DNA of 64,000 nucleotides from JAQUGA01 sp964521105 (GTDB lineage: Bacteria > Bacteroidota > Bacteroidia > Bacteroidales > WCHB1-69), in the NCBI GenBank assembly GCA_964521105.1, contig CAZFPO010000001.1, positions 1-64,000 of the forward strand, read 5' to 3'. Every line of letters begins with the position of its first letter. The first letter of the stretch is position 1. A program made the translations under genes and the position numbers. Below, in pieces: positions 27,480-36,239 of the stretch. The notes beneath the pieces were generated by a model. It searched no databases. It saw only the letters and a list, made by a program, of their open reading frames with translations, and was not told the DNA's origin.

Positions 27480-28310
27480 ATGGCTTTAAAGAAATACAAA
27501 CCAGTAACACCCGGTCAACGTTTCAAAGTTGTAAGTAACTTTGAAGAAATCACGACAAATCAACCTGAGAAAAGTTTATTAGCTCCAATCAAAAGATCGG
27601 GTGGGCGTAATAATCAGGGAACTATGACCATGAGATATATTGGAGGCGGTCATAAAAAAATGTATCGTATAATCGACTTTAAAAGAGAAAAAGACGGTAT
27701 ACCAGCAGTAGTTAAATCCGTAGAATACGACCCAAATCGCTCTGCTCGCATTGCGTTGGTAGTTTACAAAGATGGTGAAAAAAGATATATCATTGCACCA
27801 CATGGAATTCAAGTGGGACAAGAAATTATATCGGGTAAAGGAATTTCACCTGATTTAGGAAACACATTATTCCTATCTGAAATACCATTTGGAACGATTA
27901 TTCATAACATTGAACTTCGTCCAGGTCAAGGAGCAAAAATTGCTCGCGGAGCCGGAACATATGCTCAATTATTATCACGCGATGGAAAATATGCAAATAT
28001 TAAGTTGCCTTCAGGCGAAATTCGTATGATTTTGTTGGAATGTAAAGCAACCATAGGCATGTCATCTAATATCGACCATAATCTTCAAGTTTCTGGTAAA
28101 GCTGGAAGAAGTCGTTGGCAAGGTCGTCGTCCTCGAGTTCGTGGAGTTGTTATGAACCCTGTTGATCACCCAATGGGTGGTGGCGAAGGTCGTGCAACAG
28201 GTGGTCATCCACGTTCACGTAAGGGTATTCCATCAAAAGGATACAAAACTCGTTCGTTAAAGAAGAGTTCAAATAAGTATATAATTGAAAGAAGAAAAAA
28301 TAACAGATAA
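27480..28310 (+). CDS. rplB: 50S ribosomal protein L2
   Basis: 276 residues, near the peptidyl-transferase centre. It has VDHPMGGGEGRATGGHPRS including the conserved His of the GGGEGR loop, and IELRPGQGAKIARGAG. Normal length and no odd residues. Confidence 0.98.
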   Translation: MALKKYKPVTPGQRFKVVSNFEEITTNQPEKSLLAPIKRSGGRNNQGTMTMRYIGGGHKKMYRIIDFKREKDGIPAVVKSVEYDPNRSARIALVVYKDGEKRYIIAPHGIQVGQEIISGKGISPDLGNTLFLSEIPFGTIIHNIELRPGQGAKIARGAGTYAQLLSRDGKYANIKLPSGEIRMILLECKATIGMSSNIDHNLQVSGKAGRSRWQGRRPRVRGVVMNPVDHPMGGGEGRATGGHPRSRKGIPSKGYKTRSLKKSSNKYIIERRKNNR

Positions 28311-28322
28311 AGGGATAACATT

Positions 28323-28601
28323 ATGAGCCGCTCATTAAAAAAAGGACCCTACGTTCATTATAAACTCGAAAAGAGAGTAGGAGAAGCACAAAACGCCACA
28401 AAAAAAGGAACTATTAAAACATGGTCACGTGCCTCGATGATTACTCCTGAATTTGTAGGTTTAACTATTGCAGTACATAACGGAAATAAATTTATTCCTG
28501 TTTATGTAACAGAAAATATGGTTGGTCACAAGCTTGGTGAATTCGCTCCAACGCGAATATTTAGAGGCCATGCTGGTAATAAAGATAAAGGCAAAAAATA
28601 A
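28323..28601 (+). CDS. rpsS: 30S ribosomal protein S19
   Basis: 92 residues of the head protein contacting S13. It begins MSRSLKKGPYVHYKLEKR and contains IKTWSRASMITPEFVG, HNGNKFIPVYVTENMVGHKLGEFAPTR. Follows rplB by 12 nt. Confidence 0.97.
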   Translation: MSRSLKKGPYVHYKLEKRVGEAQNATKKGTIKTWSRASMITPEFVGLTIAVHNGNKFIPVYVTENMVGHKLGEFAPTRIFRGHAGNKDKGKK

Positions 28602-28617
28602 GAAAAATAATTAAAAA

Positions 28618-29013
28618 ATGGGATCACGTAAACGTATAAAAGCCGAAGAATCAAGAGAAGCCAAAAAAAGTACTTTCATGGCTCGATTGGTAGATAATCC
28701 AACATCTCCTCGCAAAGCTCGTTTAATGGCTGATTTAATCAGAGGAATGAACGTAGAAAAAGCACTAAATGTTTTAAAGTTTAGCAATAAAGAGTCAGCT
28801 GTCAAAATTCAAAAATTATTACTATCAGCAATTTCTAATTGGCAACAAAAAAATGAAGGTGCTCGAATAGAAGACAGTAATTTGTATGTAAAAGAGATTT
28901 TTGTAGACGGAGGTCGTATGCTAAAACGTCTCAGAACAGCACCTCAAGGTAGAGGATATAGAGTTAGAAAACGTTCTAACCATATTACATTAATTATTGA
29001 CAGTAAAAACTAA
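28618..29013 (+). CDS. rplV: 50S ribosomal protein L22
   Basis: 131 residues, longer than the ~110 of E. coli because of a charged N-terminal extension (MGSRKRIKAEESREAKK) that I also associate with Bacteroidota. The core starts near PTSPRKARLMADLIRGM; the tunnel hairpin RTAPQGRGYRVRKRSNH is conserved and is where macrolide-resistance changes arise. Confidence 0.96.
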   Translation: MGSRKRIKAEESREAKKSTFMARLVDNPTSPRKARLMADLIRGMNVEKALNVLKFSNKESAVKIQKLLLSAISNWQQKNEGARIEDSNLYVKEIFVDGGRMLKRLRTAPQGRGYRVRKRSNHITLIIDSKN

Positions 29014-29027
29014 TAAAGAATATTTAA

Positions 29028-29750
29028 ATGGGACAAAAAGTAAATCCGATAAGCCTTAGATTAGGAATTATTAAAGGTTGGGATTCTAATTGGTATGGCG
29101 GAAAATCTTTCGAAAGCAAATTAGTTGAAGATCATAAGATTCGTCTTTATCTTCAAGCTCGTTTAAACAAAGCTGGTATCTCGAAAATATACATCGAGCG
29201 TACATTAAAGCTTGTTACTGTTACTATCTATACTGCTCGTCCAGGTTTAATCATTGGAAAAGGTGGTCAAGAAGTAGATAAATTGAAAGAAGAATTAAAA
29301 AAAGTTACAAATAAAGAAATTCAAATCAATATCTCAGAAATAAAACGCCCTGAGTTAGACGCTGTTCTTGTTGCTCAAGCTGTTGCTAAGCAAATTGAAG
29401 CTCGAGTTTCATATCGTAGAGCTATTAAAACTGCAATCGCATCTACTATGCGAATAGGAGCCGAAGGAATAAAAGTTTCAGTTTCTGGTCGTATTGGTGG
29501 TGCCGAAATGGCACGTAACGAGCATTTTAAAGAAGGTAGAACACCTCTTCATACGCTTCGTGCTGATATCGACTATGCTGCTGCAGAAGCTCATACTACT
29601 TACGGTAGAATAGGCGTAAAAGTTTGGATTTGTAAAGGTTTAATTTATGGTAAACCCGATTTGTTTGCAAATATTGGAGATGCCAAAGAAAGTAAGTCAT
29701 CATCGATGAAAAAACCTATGCCACAACAAGCTAGAAGAAAAAGACAATAA
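29028..29750 (+). CDS. rpsC: 30S ribosomal protein S3
   Basis: 240 residues, part of the mRNA entry channel. Start MGQKVNPISLRLG, KH domain RPGLIIGKGGQEVDKLK, and C-terminal GRIGGAEMAR...GRTPLHTLRADIDYA. The Lys/Gln-rich tail (MPQQARRKRQ) is variable. Confidence 0.98.
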   Translation: MGQKVNPISLRLGIIKGWDSNWYGGKSFESKLVEDHKIRLYLQARLNKAGISKIYIERTLKLVTVTIYTARPGLIIGKGGQEVDKLKEELKKVTNKEIQINISEIKRPELDAVLVAQAVAKQIEARVSYRRAIKTAIASTMRIGAEGIKVSVSGRIGGAEMARNEHFKEGRTPLHTLRADIDYAAAEAHTTYGRIGVKVWICKGLIYGKPDLFANIGDAKESKSSSMKKPMPQQARRKRQ

Positions 29751-29780
29751 AACCAATAGAAACAATAAAAATAAAAACAA

Positions 29781-30209
29781 ATGTTACAGCCTAAAAAGAC
29801 GAAATTTAGAAGGCATCAAAAAGGGAAAATGAAAGGTTTTTCCAAAAGGGGTAGTGAAATCGCTTTTGGTTCTTTCGCCCTTAAAAGCACCGAAGAGTGT
29901 TGGATGACTGGTCGACAAATAGAAGCTGCTCGTCAGGCAATGACTCGTTACATGAAAAGAGAAGGAAAAATATGGATTCGCATATTCCCCGATAAACCTG
30001 TAACAAAAAAACCAGCTGAAGTACGTATGGGTAAAGGTAAAGGTTCGCCCGAATATTTTGTGGCTCGTATAAGCCCCGGTAGAATCCTTTTTGAAGCAGA
30101 CGGCGTTCCTATGGAAATTGCTAAAGAAGCATTACGATTAGCCGCTCAAAAACTACCTATCATGACCAAATTTATTGTTAGAAGAGATTACCAAGAAGAA
30201 TTAATGTAA
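29781..30209 (+). CDS. rplP: 50S ribosomal protein L16
   Basis: 142 residues at the A-site entry. It begins MLQPKKTKFRRHQKGKMKG and has KGKGSPEYFVARISPGRILFEADGV. The Arg that is hydroxylated in other bacteria lies in the conserved MGKGKG region. Normal length. Confidence 0.98.
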   Translation: MLQPKKTKFRRHQKGKMKGFSKRGSEIAFGSFALKSTEECWMTGRQIEAARQAMTRYMKREGKIWIRIFPDKPVTKKPAEVRMGKGKGSPEYFVARISPGRILFEADGVPMEIAKEALRLAAQKLPIMTKFIVRRDYQEELM

Positions 30210-30217
30210 AAACAACA

Positions 30218-30427
30218 ATGAAGCAAAGTGTAATTAGTGAACTTTCAAATGCCGAACTTATTGAAAGGCTAGAAGAAGAAAAGAAACAACTCGTGAAATT
30301 GAAAATAAATCACGCTGTTTCTCCATTAGAAAATCCTTGTAAAATACAGGAATATCGTAAAACAGTTGCCCGAATTAAAACGGAAATTCGTAAACGCGAA
30401 TTAAACGATTCTAAAAAGGCAGAATAA
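30218..30427 (+). CDS. rpmC: 50S ribosomal protein L29
   Basis: 69 residues of two helices at the tunnel exit. Recognised by EKKQLVKLKINHAVSPLENP and the final IKTEIRKRE. It lies 8 nt after rplP and 17 nt before rpsQ, in the invariant L16-L29-S17 order. Confidence 0.94.
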   Translation: MKQSVISELSNAELIERLEEEKKQLVKLKINHAVSPLENPCKIQEYRKTVARIKTEIRKRELNDSKKAE

Positions 30428-30444
30428 AAAAACAAGAAACCTAT

Positions 30445-30699
30445 ATGGAACGTAATTTAAGAAAAGTTAGAGATGGTATAGTTGTAAGCAATAAAATGCA
30501 AAAAACTATCGTAGTTAGAGTAGAAAGGAAATTAAAACATCCAAAATATGGAAAGTTTTTAAAAAAATCTACTAAATACGCTGCACACGACGAAAAAGGC
30601 GATTGTGCAATTGGTGACACCGTTAGAATTATGGAAACCAGACCGTTGAGTAAAACAAAACGCTGGAGATTAGTTGAAATTTTAGAAAAGGCTAAGTAA
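30445..30699 (+). CDS. rpsQ: 30S ribosomal protein S17
   Basis: 84 residues, OB fold. KMQKTIVVRVERKLKHPKYGKF and GDTVRIMETRPLSKTKRWRLVEI are the family blocks. Two bases to rplN. Confidence 0.97.
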   Translation: MERNLRKVRDGIVVSNKMQKTIVVRVERKLKHPKYGKFLKKSTKYAAHDEKGDCAIGDTVRIMETRPLSKTKRWRLVEILEKAK

Positions 30700-30701
30700 T
30701 T

Positions 30702-31070
30702 ATGATACAGCAAGAAACAAGACTAAAAGTGGCCGATAATAGTGGTGCAAAAGAGGTTCTTTGCATCCGGGTTCTAGGAGGTACAAAAAAAAGATATGCA
30801 TCGGTTGGTGACAAAATTATTGTCACGGTAAAAGATGCTATTCCCTCCGGTAATATTAAAAAAAGTGCTGTCTCTAAAGCAGTCGTTGTTCGTACAAAAA
30901 AAGAAATCCGTCGTGCTGATGGTTCTTATATCCGTTTCGACGACAATGCATGCGTACTTTTAACTGCAAACGAGGAAATTAGAGGTACTCGTATATTTGG
31001 ACCAGTAGCTCGTGAACTCCGAGAAAAACAGTTTATGAAAATAGTTTCACTAGCACCGGAAGTGCTTTAA
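30702..31070 (+). CDS. rplN: 50S ribosomal protein L14
   Basis: 122 residues. The start MIQQETRLKVADNSGAKE and the ANEEIRGTRIFGPVARELR block are near-invariant. Normal length, no insertion. Confidence 0.98.
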   Translation: MIQQETRLKVADNSGAKEVLCIRVLGGTKKRYASVGDKIIVTVKDAIPSGNIKKSAVSKAVVVRTKKEIRRADGSYIRFDDNACVLLTANEEIRGTRIFGPVARELREKQFMKIVSLAPEVL

Positions 31071-31088
31071 TTAATAATTATAGAATAT

Positions 31089-31415
31089 ATGCCTACTAAA
31101 CTTCATATAAAAAAAGGAGACACGGTTAAAGTTTTAGCCGGTGATTCAAAAGGACAACAAGGAAAAGTCCTTAAAGTTGAAATCAGTAAACTTCGTGCTA
31201 TCGTTGAAGGCGTTAATTTAGTTTCAAAACATACTAAACCTAATGCTAAAACACCACAGGGTGGTATTGTAAAAAAAGAAGCCCCTATTCATATCTCAAA
31301 CCTTATGGTTGTTGATTCTAAAGGTGTTGCTACTCGCATTGGTCGTAAATTAGATAGCAAAGGAAAATTAGTTCGTTATTCCAAAAAATCTAAAACGCAG
31401 GAGGAAATTAAATAA
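31089..31415 (+). CDS. rplX: 50S ribosomal protein L24
   Basis: 108 residues with a KOW motif (KKGDTVKVLAGDSKGQQGKVLKV) that starts assembly of the 50S subunit. Its TAA overlaps the rplE ATG by one base (TAATG). AGGAGG at 31399-31404 in its last codons can act as a Shine-Dalgarno site for rplE. Confidence 0.97.
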   Translation: MPTKLHIKKGDTVKVLAGDSKGQQGKVLKVEISKLRAIVEGVNLVSKHTKPNAKTPQGGIVKKEAPIHISNLMVVDSKGVATRIGRKLDSKGKLVRYSKKSKTQEEIK

Positions 31416-31972
31416 TGGAATATACACCAAGACTTAGAACCAAGTATAAAAATGAAATTCTACCCACTCTTAAAGAGGAGTATAATTTTAAATCAATAAT
31501 GCGAGTTCCTCGATTATTAAAAATATGTATTAATCAAGGATTAGGAACCGGTATAGCCGATAAAAAAATTCTTGAAGCTGGTGTTCAAGAAATGACGATT
31601 ATCGCCGGTCAAAAATCTGTTCAAACAAAATCCAAAAAGGATATTTCAAACTTTAAATTGCGTAAAGGAATGCCTATCGGCGTTAGAGTTACTCTTCGTG
31701 GCGACCGTATGTACGAATTTCTTGATCGTTTGATTTCGGTTTCAGTACCTCGTATTCGCGACTTTAAAGGAATTAACGATAAGGGTTTTGATGGTAAAGG
31801 AAATTATACATTAGGAATTTCTGAACAAATAATATTTCCCGAAATTGACATCGATAAAGTGTTGAAAATTAACGGAATGGATATTACATTTGTAACCACT
31901 GCAAAAACCGATGCAGAGTGCTTAGCATTATTAAAACATTTTGGATTACCGTTTAAAAATCAAAAAATTTAA
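31415..31972 (+). CDS. rplE: 50S ribosomal protein L5
   Basis: 185 residues, binds 5S rRNA. KICINQGLG, GQKSVQTKSKKDISNFKLRKG and RDFKGINDKGFDGKGNYTLG are conserved. Start shares one base with the rplX stop and has a rare strong ribosome site 10 nt upstream. Confidence 0.97.
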   Translation: MEYTPRLRTKYKNEILPTLKEEYNFKSIMRVPRLLKICINQGLGTGIADKKILEAGVQEMTIIAGQKSVQTKSKKDISNFKLRKGMPIGVRVTLRGDRMYEFLDRLISVSVPRIRDFKGINDKGFDGKGNYTLGISEQIIFPEIDIDKVLKINGMDITFVTTAKTDAECLALLKHFGLPFKNQKI

Positions 31973-31975
31973 TTT

Positions 31976-32245
31976 ATGGCAAAAGAGTCAATAAAAGCTA
32001 GAGAAGTAAAAAAAGCTAAACTAGTTGAAAAATATGCAGCTAAACGAGCAGAATATAAGAAAAATGGAGAATGGGAAAAATTACAATTACTTCCTCCAAA
32101 TTCAAATCCTATTCGTTTGCATAATCGATGCAAATTAACCGGTCGTCCTAAGGGGTATATGCGTATGTTCGGTATTTCTCGTATTAATTTTCGAGAAATG
32201 GCTTCCGCAGGTTTAATACCCGGTATAAAAAAATCAAGTTGGTAA
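31976..32245 (+). CDS. rpsN: 30S ribosomal protein S14 (long, zinc-free form)
   Basis: 89 residues. The long form with HNRCKLTGRPKGYMRMFGISRINFREMA; it has one Cys only and so lacks the CxxC-CxxC zinc ribbon of the short form. It has the same C-minus character as RpmJ in this operon. Three bases after rplE. Confidence 0.97.
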   Translation: MAKESIKAREVKKAKLVEKYAAKRAEYKKNGEWEKLQLLPPNSNPIRLHNRCKLTGRPKGYMRMFGISRINFREMASAGLIPGIKKSSW

Positions 32246-32267
32246 ATTATAAAAAAAGAGAAATAAA

Positions 32268-32666
32268 ATGCATACCGATCCGATAGCAGACTATTTAACC
32301 AGAATCAGAAACGCTGTATTAGCGAATCATAAAATGGTTGAAGTTCCTTCTTCTAAAATGAAAAAGGAAATGACAAAAATTTTGTTCCAAAAAGGATACA
32401 TCCTCAATTATAAATTCGAAGATGGTCAATTTCCCCCAACTATTAAAATCGCTCTTAAATATCATCCGGCTAGTAAAATGTCGGCTATTTCTGAGATTAA
32501 ACGAATTAGTAAAGCTGGGTTAAGAAAATACGCAAACGCTAATGAATTGCCTCGCGTTTTAAATGGTTTAGGAATTGCGATAATTTCTACATCTAAAGGC
32601 ATTATGACTGATAAAGAAGCACGTCAAATGAATATTGGCGGTGAAGTAATTTGTATTGTAAGCTAA
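32268..32666 (+). CDS. rpsH: 30S ribosomal protein S8
   Basis: 132 residues, binds the central domain of 16S rRNA. Start MHTDPIADYLTRIRNAV, and C-terminal GIAIISTSKGIMTDKEARQMNIGGEVIC. In E. coli it represses the spc operon; the matching target was not identified here. Confidence 0.97.
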   Translation: MHTDPIADYLTRIRNAVLANHKMVEVPSSKMKKEMTKILFQKGYILNYKFEDGQFPPTIKIALKYHPASKMSAISEIKRISKAGLRKYANANELPRVLNGLGIAIISTSKGIMTDKEARQMNIGGEVICIVS

Positions 32667-32668
32667 TT

Positions 32669-32675
32669 AAGGAGG
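32669..32675 (+). promoter_or_regulatory. Strong Shine-Dalgarno site of rplF
   Basis: AAGGAGG, 7 nt before ATG 32683. Stands out because most genes in this window show no purine-rich ribosome site, as is usual for Bacteroidota. Confidence 0.6.
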
Positions 32676-32682
32676 GAAAATC

Positions 32683-33237
32683 ATGTCAAGAATAGGAAAA
32701 TTACATATATCGCTTCCCAAAGGAGTTGAATTTAATGTTGGTCAAAACCATATTGTAACTGTAAAAGGTCCTTTGGGTACTTTAACCCAATTTGTCGATC
32801 CTTGTATCAGCTTCGAAGTTGACAACAACGAAATTAAAGTAAATCGCGAATCAGACCAAAAACGTCATAAAGCTATGCATGGATTATATCGTATGCTTGT
32901 AGCTAATATGGTTAAAGGTGTTTCTGAGGGCTTTCAACTTGTTCAAGAAGTTGTTGGTGTGGGTTATAAAGCTACTGCCGAAGGTCAAGTTTTAGACCTA
33001 GCTTTAGGATATTCGCATAACATTATTTTTGAATTACCTAAAGAAGTAAGTGTTGTTACAACTGCCGAAAAAGGTAAAAACCCTACAATTACTTTAAAAT
33101 CTATCGACAAACAGTTGTTAGGTCAAGTAGCTGCCAAAATACGCTCTTTACGCAAACCTGAACCATATAAAGGAAAAGGTATCAAATTTCAAGGTGAAAT
33201 TTTACGTAAAAAAGCTGGTAAATCTGCAGATAAATAG
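32683..33237 (+). CDS. rplF: 50S ribosomal protein L6
   Basis: 184 residues with two repeated alpha/beta domains. Conserved MSRIGKLHISLPKGVE, LLGQVAAKIRSLRKPEPYKGKGIKF. Start set by the strong ribosome site just upstream. Confidence 0.97.
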   Translation: MSRIGKLHISLPKGVEFNVGQNHIVTVKGPLGTLTQFVDPCISFEVDNNEIKVNRESDQKRHKAMHGLYRMLVANMVKGVSEGFQLVQEVVGVGYKATAEGQVLDLALGYSHNIIFELPKEVSVVTTAEKGKNPTITLKSIDKQLLGQVAAKIRSLRKPEPYKGKGIKFQGEILRKKAGKSADK

Positions 33238-33264
33238 TATTATAAAATTTAATTCCATAAAAGG

Positions 33265-33627
33265 ATGGCTATCAAAAATAAAAAAGAATTCAGAAGGCTT
33301 AGAATTAAGAATAGAATTCGTAAAAAAGTAAAAGGTATACCTGAAAACCCTAGATTAACTGTTTTCAGAAGTAATAAACAAATAACCGCTCAAATTATTG
33401 ATGATACTACTGGTAAAACCTTAGTTTCTGCATCTTCAGCAGTGCCTTCAATTTCAACTCAAAAAATAACAAAATCCGATCGATCAAAATTGGTTGGATT
33501 GCTTATTGCTGAGCGTGCAAAAGAAGCTGGTATTGAAAACGTTCGTTTCGATAGAAATGGATATTTGTATCATGGTAGAGTTAAATCTTTGGCTGATGGT
33601 GCCAGAGAAGGTGGTCTAATTTTCTAA
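33265..33627 (+). CDS. rplR: 50S ribosomal protein L18
   Basis: 120 residues, binds 5S rRNA. RLTVFRSNKQITAQIIDD and RFDRNGYLYHGRVKSLADGAREGGL are the family blocks. Ten bases before rpsE start (33637). Confidence 0.97.
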   Translation: MAIKNKKEFRRLRIKNRIRKKVKGIPENPRLTVFRSNKQITAQIIDDTTGKTLVSASSAVPSISTQKITKSDRSKLVGLLIAERAKEAGIENVRFDRNGYLYHGRVKSLADGAREGGLIF

Positions 33628-33636
33628 AAAGTAAAT

Positions 33637-34155
33637 ATGCCAAACGTAAACGTAAAAAGAGTAAAATCAAGCGAAATCGAATTTAAAGATCGATTAGTAA
33701 GCATCCAACGCGTAACTAAAGTTACCAAGGGAGGTCGTACATTTAGTTTTTCAGCTATTGTGGTAGTTGGAAATGAAAATGGTGTTGTAGGTTATGGATT
33801 AGGTAAAGCGAAAGAGGTAACCGCAGCAATTGCAAAAGGAGTTGACGATGCAAAGAAAAATTTAGTAAAAATACCAGTTATTAATGGAACAATTCCTCAT
33901 GCACAAGAAGGAAAATACAGTGGTGCATTAGTATTTGTAAAACCCGCATCGCCAGGTACTGGTGTTATTGCTGGTGGTGCTATGCGTGCAGTGTTGGAAA
34001 GTGTTGGCGTTAAGGACGTTCTTGCTAAATCAAAAGGATCTTCAAACCCACACAGTGTTGTTAAAGCTACAATTCAAGCTTTACTCCAAATGCGCGACCC
34101 ATACACAGTTGCTCAAGTTAGAGGAATAGAGTTAAATAAAGTGTTTAACGGATAA
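33637..34155 (+). CDS. rpsE: 30S ribosomal protein S5
   Basis: 172 residues, decoding accuracy. LVSIQRVTKVTKGGRTFSFSA, GYGLGKAKEV and SPGTGVIAGGAMRAVLE are conserved. The 68-nt gap to rpmD is the widest in this part of the operon and carries an internal promoter. Confidence 0.97.
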   Translation: MPNVNVKRVKSSEIEFKDRLVSIQRVTKVTKGGRTFSFSAIVVVGNENGVVGYGLGKAKEVTAAIAKGVDDAKKNLVKIPVINGTIPHAQEGKYSGALVFVKPASPGTGVIAGGAMRAVLESVGVKDVLAKSKGSSNPHSVVKATIQALLQMRDPYTVAQVRGIELNKVFNG

Positions 34156-34165
34156 AAAATAAATT

Positions 34166-34195
34166 TTGCAAAGATGCAGATTTTTTGTAAATTTG
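34166..34195 (+). promoter_or_regulatory. Internal promoter before rpmD
   Basis: TTG (34166-34168), exactly 19 nt, TAAATTTG (34188-34195), a full match to the Bacteroidota consensus, 28 nt before the rpmD ATG. It would allow rpmD-rplO-secY-map and following genes to be expressed apart from the upstream ribosomal genes. Confidence 0.75.
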
Positions 34196-34223
34196 CACGC
34201 TTTTTTCAAAAACAAATTTAGAA

Positions 34224-34403
34224 ATGAGAAAACTTAAAATAACACAAGTAAAAAGTAAAATCGATCGCCCCGAAAGACAAAAAAGAACGCTTCTAGCTTT
34301 GGGAATTTCTCGAATGAACCAATCAGTTGAAGTTGTTGAAACCCCTCAAATTAAAGGAATGATCGACAAAGTTAAACATCTACTTCTAGTTGAAGAATTA
34401 TAA
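34224..34403 (+). CDS. rpmD: 50S ribosomal protein L30
   Basis: 59 residues, from ATG 34224 to TAA 34401-34403. The start MRKLKITQVKSKIDRP and LLALGISRMNQSVEV are standard L30 blocks. Lies in the invariant place between S5 and L15, after an internal promoter. Confidence 0.95.
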   Translation: MRKLKITQVKSKIDRPERQKRTLLALGISRMNQSVEVVETPQIKGMIDKVKHLLLVEEL

Positions 34404-34428
34404 ATTAATGTATTAAACTAACTACAAT

Positions 34429-34875
34429 ATGAATTTAAGTAATTTAAAACCTGCAGAAGGTTCAACAAAAACAAATAAACGCTTAGGACGTGGTCAAGGA
34501 TCAGGCGGCGGTGGTACTGCTTCACGTGGTCATAAAGGTGCTAAATCACGTTCGGGTTATAAACAGAAAAAAGGTTTTGAAGGTGGTCAAATGCCACTAT
34601 ACAGACGTGTTCCAAAAGGTGGGTTCAAAAACATTAATCGCATCGAATATTGTGCTATTAATTTAAGTTCTCTTCAATATCTACACGACGAAAAAGGTAT
34701 TTCTGTTTTTAACTATGAAGTGTTGAAACAAAATGGACTTATTGGTCGTAATGACTTAATTAAAATTTTAGCAAAAGGAAATTTAAGTGCAAAAATTGAA
34801 GTTTCTGCTCATGCTTTTTCTGCTAAAGCTATTGAAATGATACAAAATGCTGGTGGTGTAGCAACTAAAATCTAA
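34429..34875 (+). CDS. rplO: 50S ribosomal protein L15
   Basis: 148 residues. Glycine-rich N-terminus RLGRGQGSGGGGTASRGHKGAKSRSG and GGQMPLYRRVPKGGF typical of L15; the C-terminal VSAHAFSAKAIEMIQNAGG is also conserved. Six bases to secY. Confidence 0.97.
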   Translation: MNLSNLKPAEGSTKTNKRLGRGQGSGGGGTASRGHKGAKSRSGYKQKKGFEGGQMPLYRRVPKGGFKNINRIEYCAINLSSLQYLHDEKGISVFNYEVLKQNGLIGRNDLIKILAKGNLSAKIEVSAHAFSAKAIEMIQNAGGVATKI

Positions 34876-34881
34876 AAATCA

Positions 34882-36237
34882 ATGAAACGATTCATCGAAA
34901 CATTAAAAAACATATACAAAATTGATGACCTTCGCAAACGAATATTATTCACATTAGGAATAGTTCTTATTTATCGTTTAGGTTCTCATATTGTATTGCC
35001 TGGTGTTGATGCAAATATGCTTGGTGCTTTTTCTAAAAGTTCACAAGAAGGTTTACTCGGAATTCTTGATATGTTTTCGGGTGGAGCTTTTTCAAATGCT
35101 TCAATATTTGCACTAGGTATTATGCCATACATCTCTGCATCAATTGTAGTGCAACTTCTAGGAATGGCAATTCCATACTTTCAACGCCTACAAAAAGAAG
35201 GTGAAAGTGGTCGTAAGAAAATAAATCAAATTACTCGTTATCTTACAATTTTAGTTACTGGTTTACAGGCACCTAGCTATATTGCAAATCTTACAAGTAA
35301 GATGCCCTCAAACGCATTTTATCCCTTTTTACCCGATGTAGCTCCATCATATCTTTTTGTAGTTACTTCAGTTTTAATTCTGATTGCAGGAACTATGTTT
35401 GTTATGTGGCTCGGTGAAAAAATTACCGATAAAGGTATTGGTAATGGTATTTCTTTAATTATTATGGTTGGTATTATAGCTCGTTTACCGTTTGCTCTTT
35501 TTGGTGAATTTGCATCTCGTATGGAAGAACAAAGCAACGGTGGTCTTGTTATTTTTATCATTGAATTAGCTATTTTAGTTGGAGTTATCCTTTTATGTAT
35601 TTTGCTTGTTCAAGGTACTCGAAGAATTCCAGTTCAATATGCTAAACGTGTGGTTGGAAACAAACAATATGGCGGAGTTCGCCAGTATTTACCCATGAAA
35701 GTAAATGCAGCTGGTGTTATGCCTATCATTTTTGCTCAGGCTATCATGTTTTTACCTATGACTTTCATGCAGTTTGCCGATTCAGAAAGTCTTTCTGGAT
35801 TTGCAGCAGCTTTTTCAGATTTTCAAGGCTTTTGGTATAATTTTACATTTGCATTATTAATTGTATTATTTACTTATTTTTATACTGCAATTACTATTAA
35901 TCCAAATCAAATTGCCGAAGATATGAAGAAAAATGGTGGTTTTATTCCTGGAGTTAAACCTGGAAGAAAAACAGCCGATTTTATAGATAATGTAATGTCT
36001 CGAATTACTCTGCCTGGCTCGTTATTCTTAGCTTTAGTTGCCATCATGCCTGCTTTTGTTGGTATGGCTGGGGTTAACTCTCAATTTGCTCAGTTTTACG
36101 GAGGTACTTCGTTATTAATTTTAGTTGGTGTTGTGCTCGATACACTCCAACAAATAGAAAGTCATCTTCTAATGAGACATTATGACGGATTAACAAAATC
36201 AGGACGTATTAAAGGACGTTCTTCAGTTGGATTATAA
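34882..36237 (+). CDS. secY: Protein translocase subunit SecY
   Basis: 451 residues, the channel of the Sec translocon, with ten membrane segments. The plug and first helix lie in RLGSHIVLPGVDA, and the conserved loop GERITDKGIGNG appears as GEKITDKGIGNG. Supplies the export route for the many Sec-dependent, T9SS and lipoprotein products in this window. Co-transcribed with map two bases later. Confidence 0.98.
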   Translation: MKRFIETLKNIYKIDDLRKRILFTLGIVLIYRLGSHIVLPGVDANMLGAFSKSSQEGLLGILDMFSGGAFSNASIFALGIMPYISASIVVQLLGMAIPYFQRLQKEGESGRKKINQITRYLTILVTGLQAPSYIANLTSKMPSNAFYPFLPDVAPSYLFVVTSVLILIAGTMFVMWLGEKITDKGIGNGISLIIMVGIIARLPFALFGEFASRMEEQSNGGLVIFIIELAILVGVILLCILLVQGTRRIPVQYAKRVVGNKQYGGVRQYLPMKVNAAGVMPIIFAQAIMFLPMTFMQFADSESLSGFAAAFSDFQGFWYNFTFALLIVLFTYFYTAITINPNQIAEDMKKNGGFIPGVKPGRKTADFIDNVMSRITLPGSLFLALVAIMPAFVGMAGVNSQFAQFYGGTSLLILVGVVLDTLQQIESHLLMRHYDGLTKSGRIKGRSSVGL

Positions 36238-36239
36238 TT

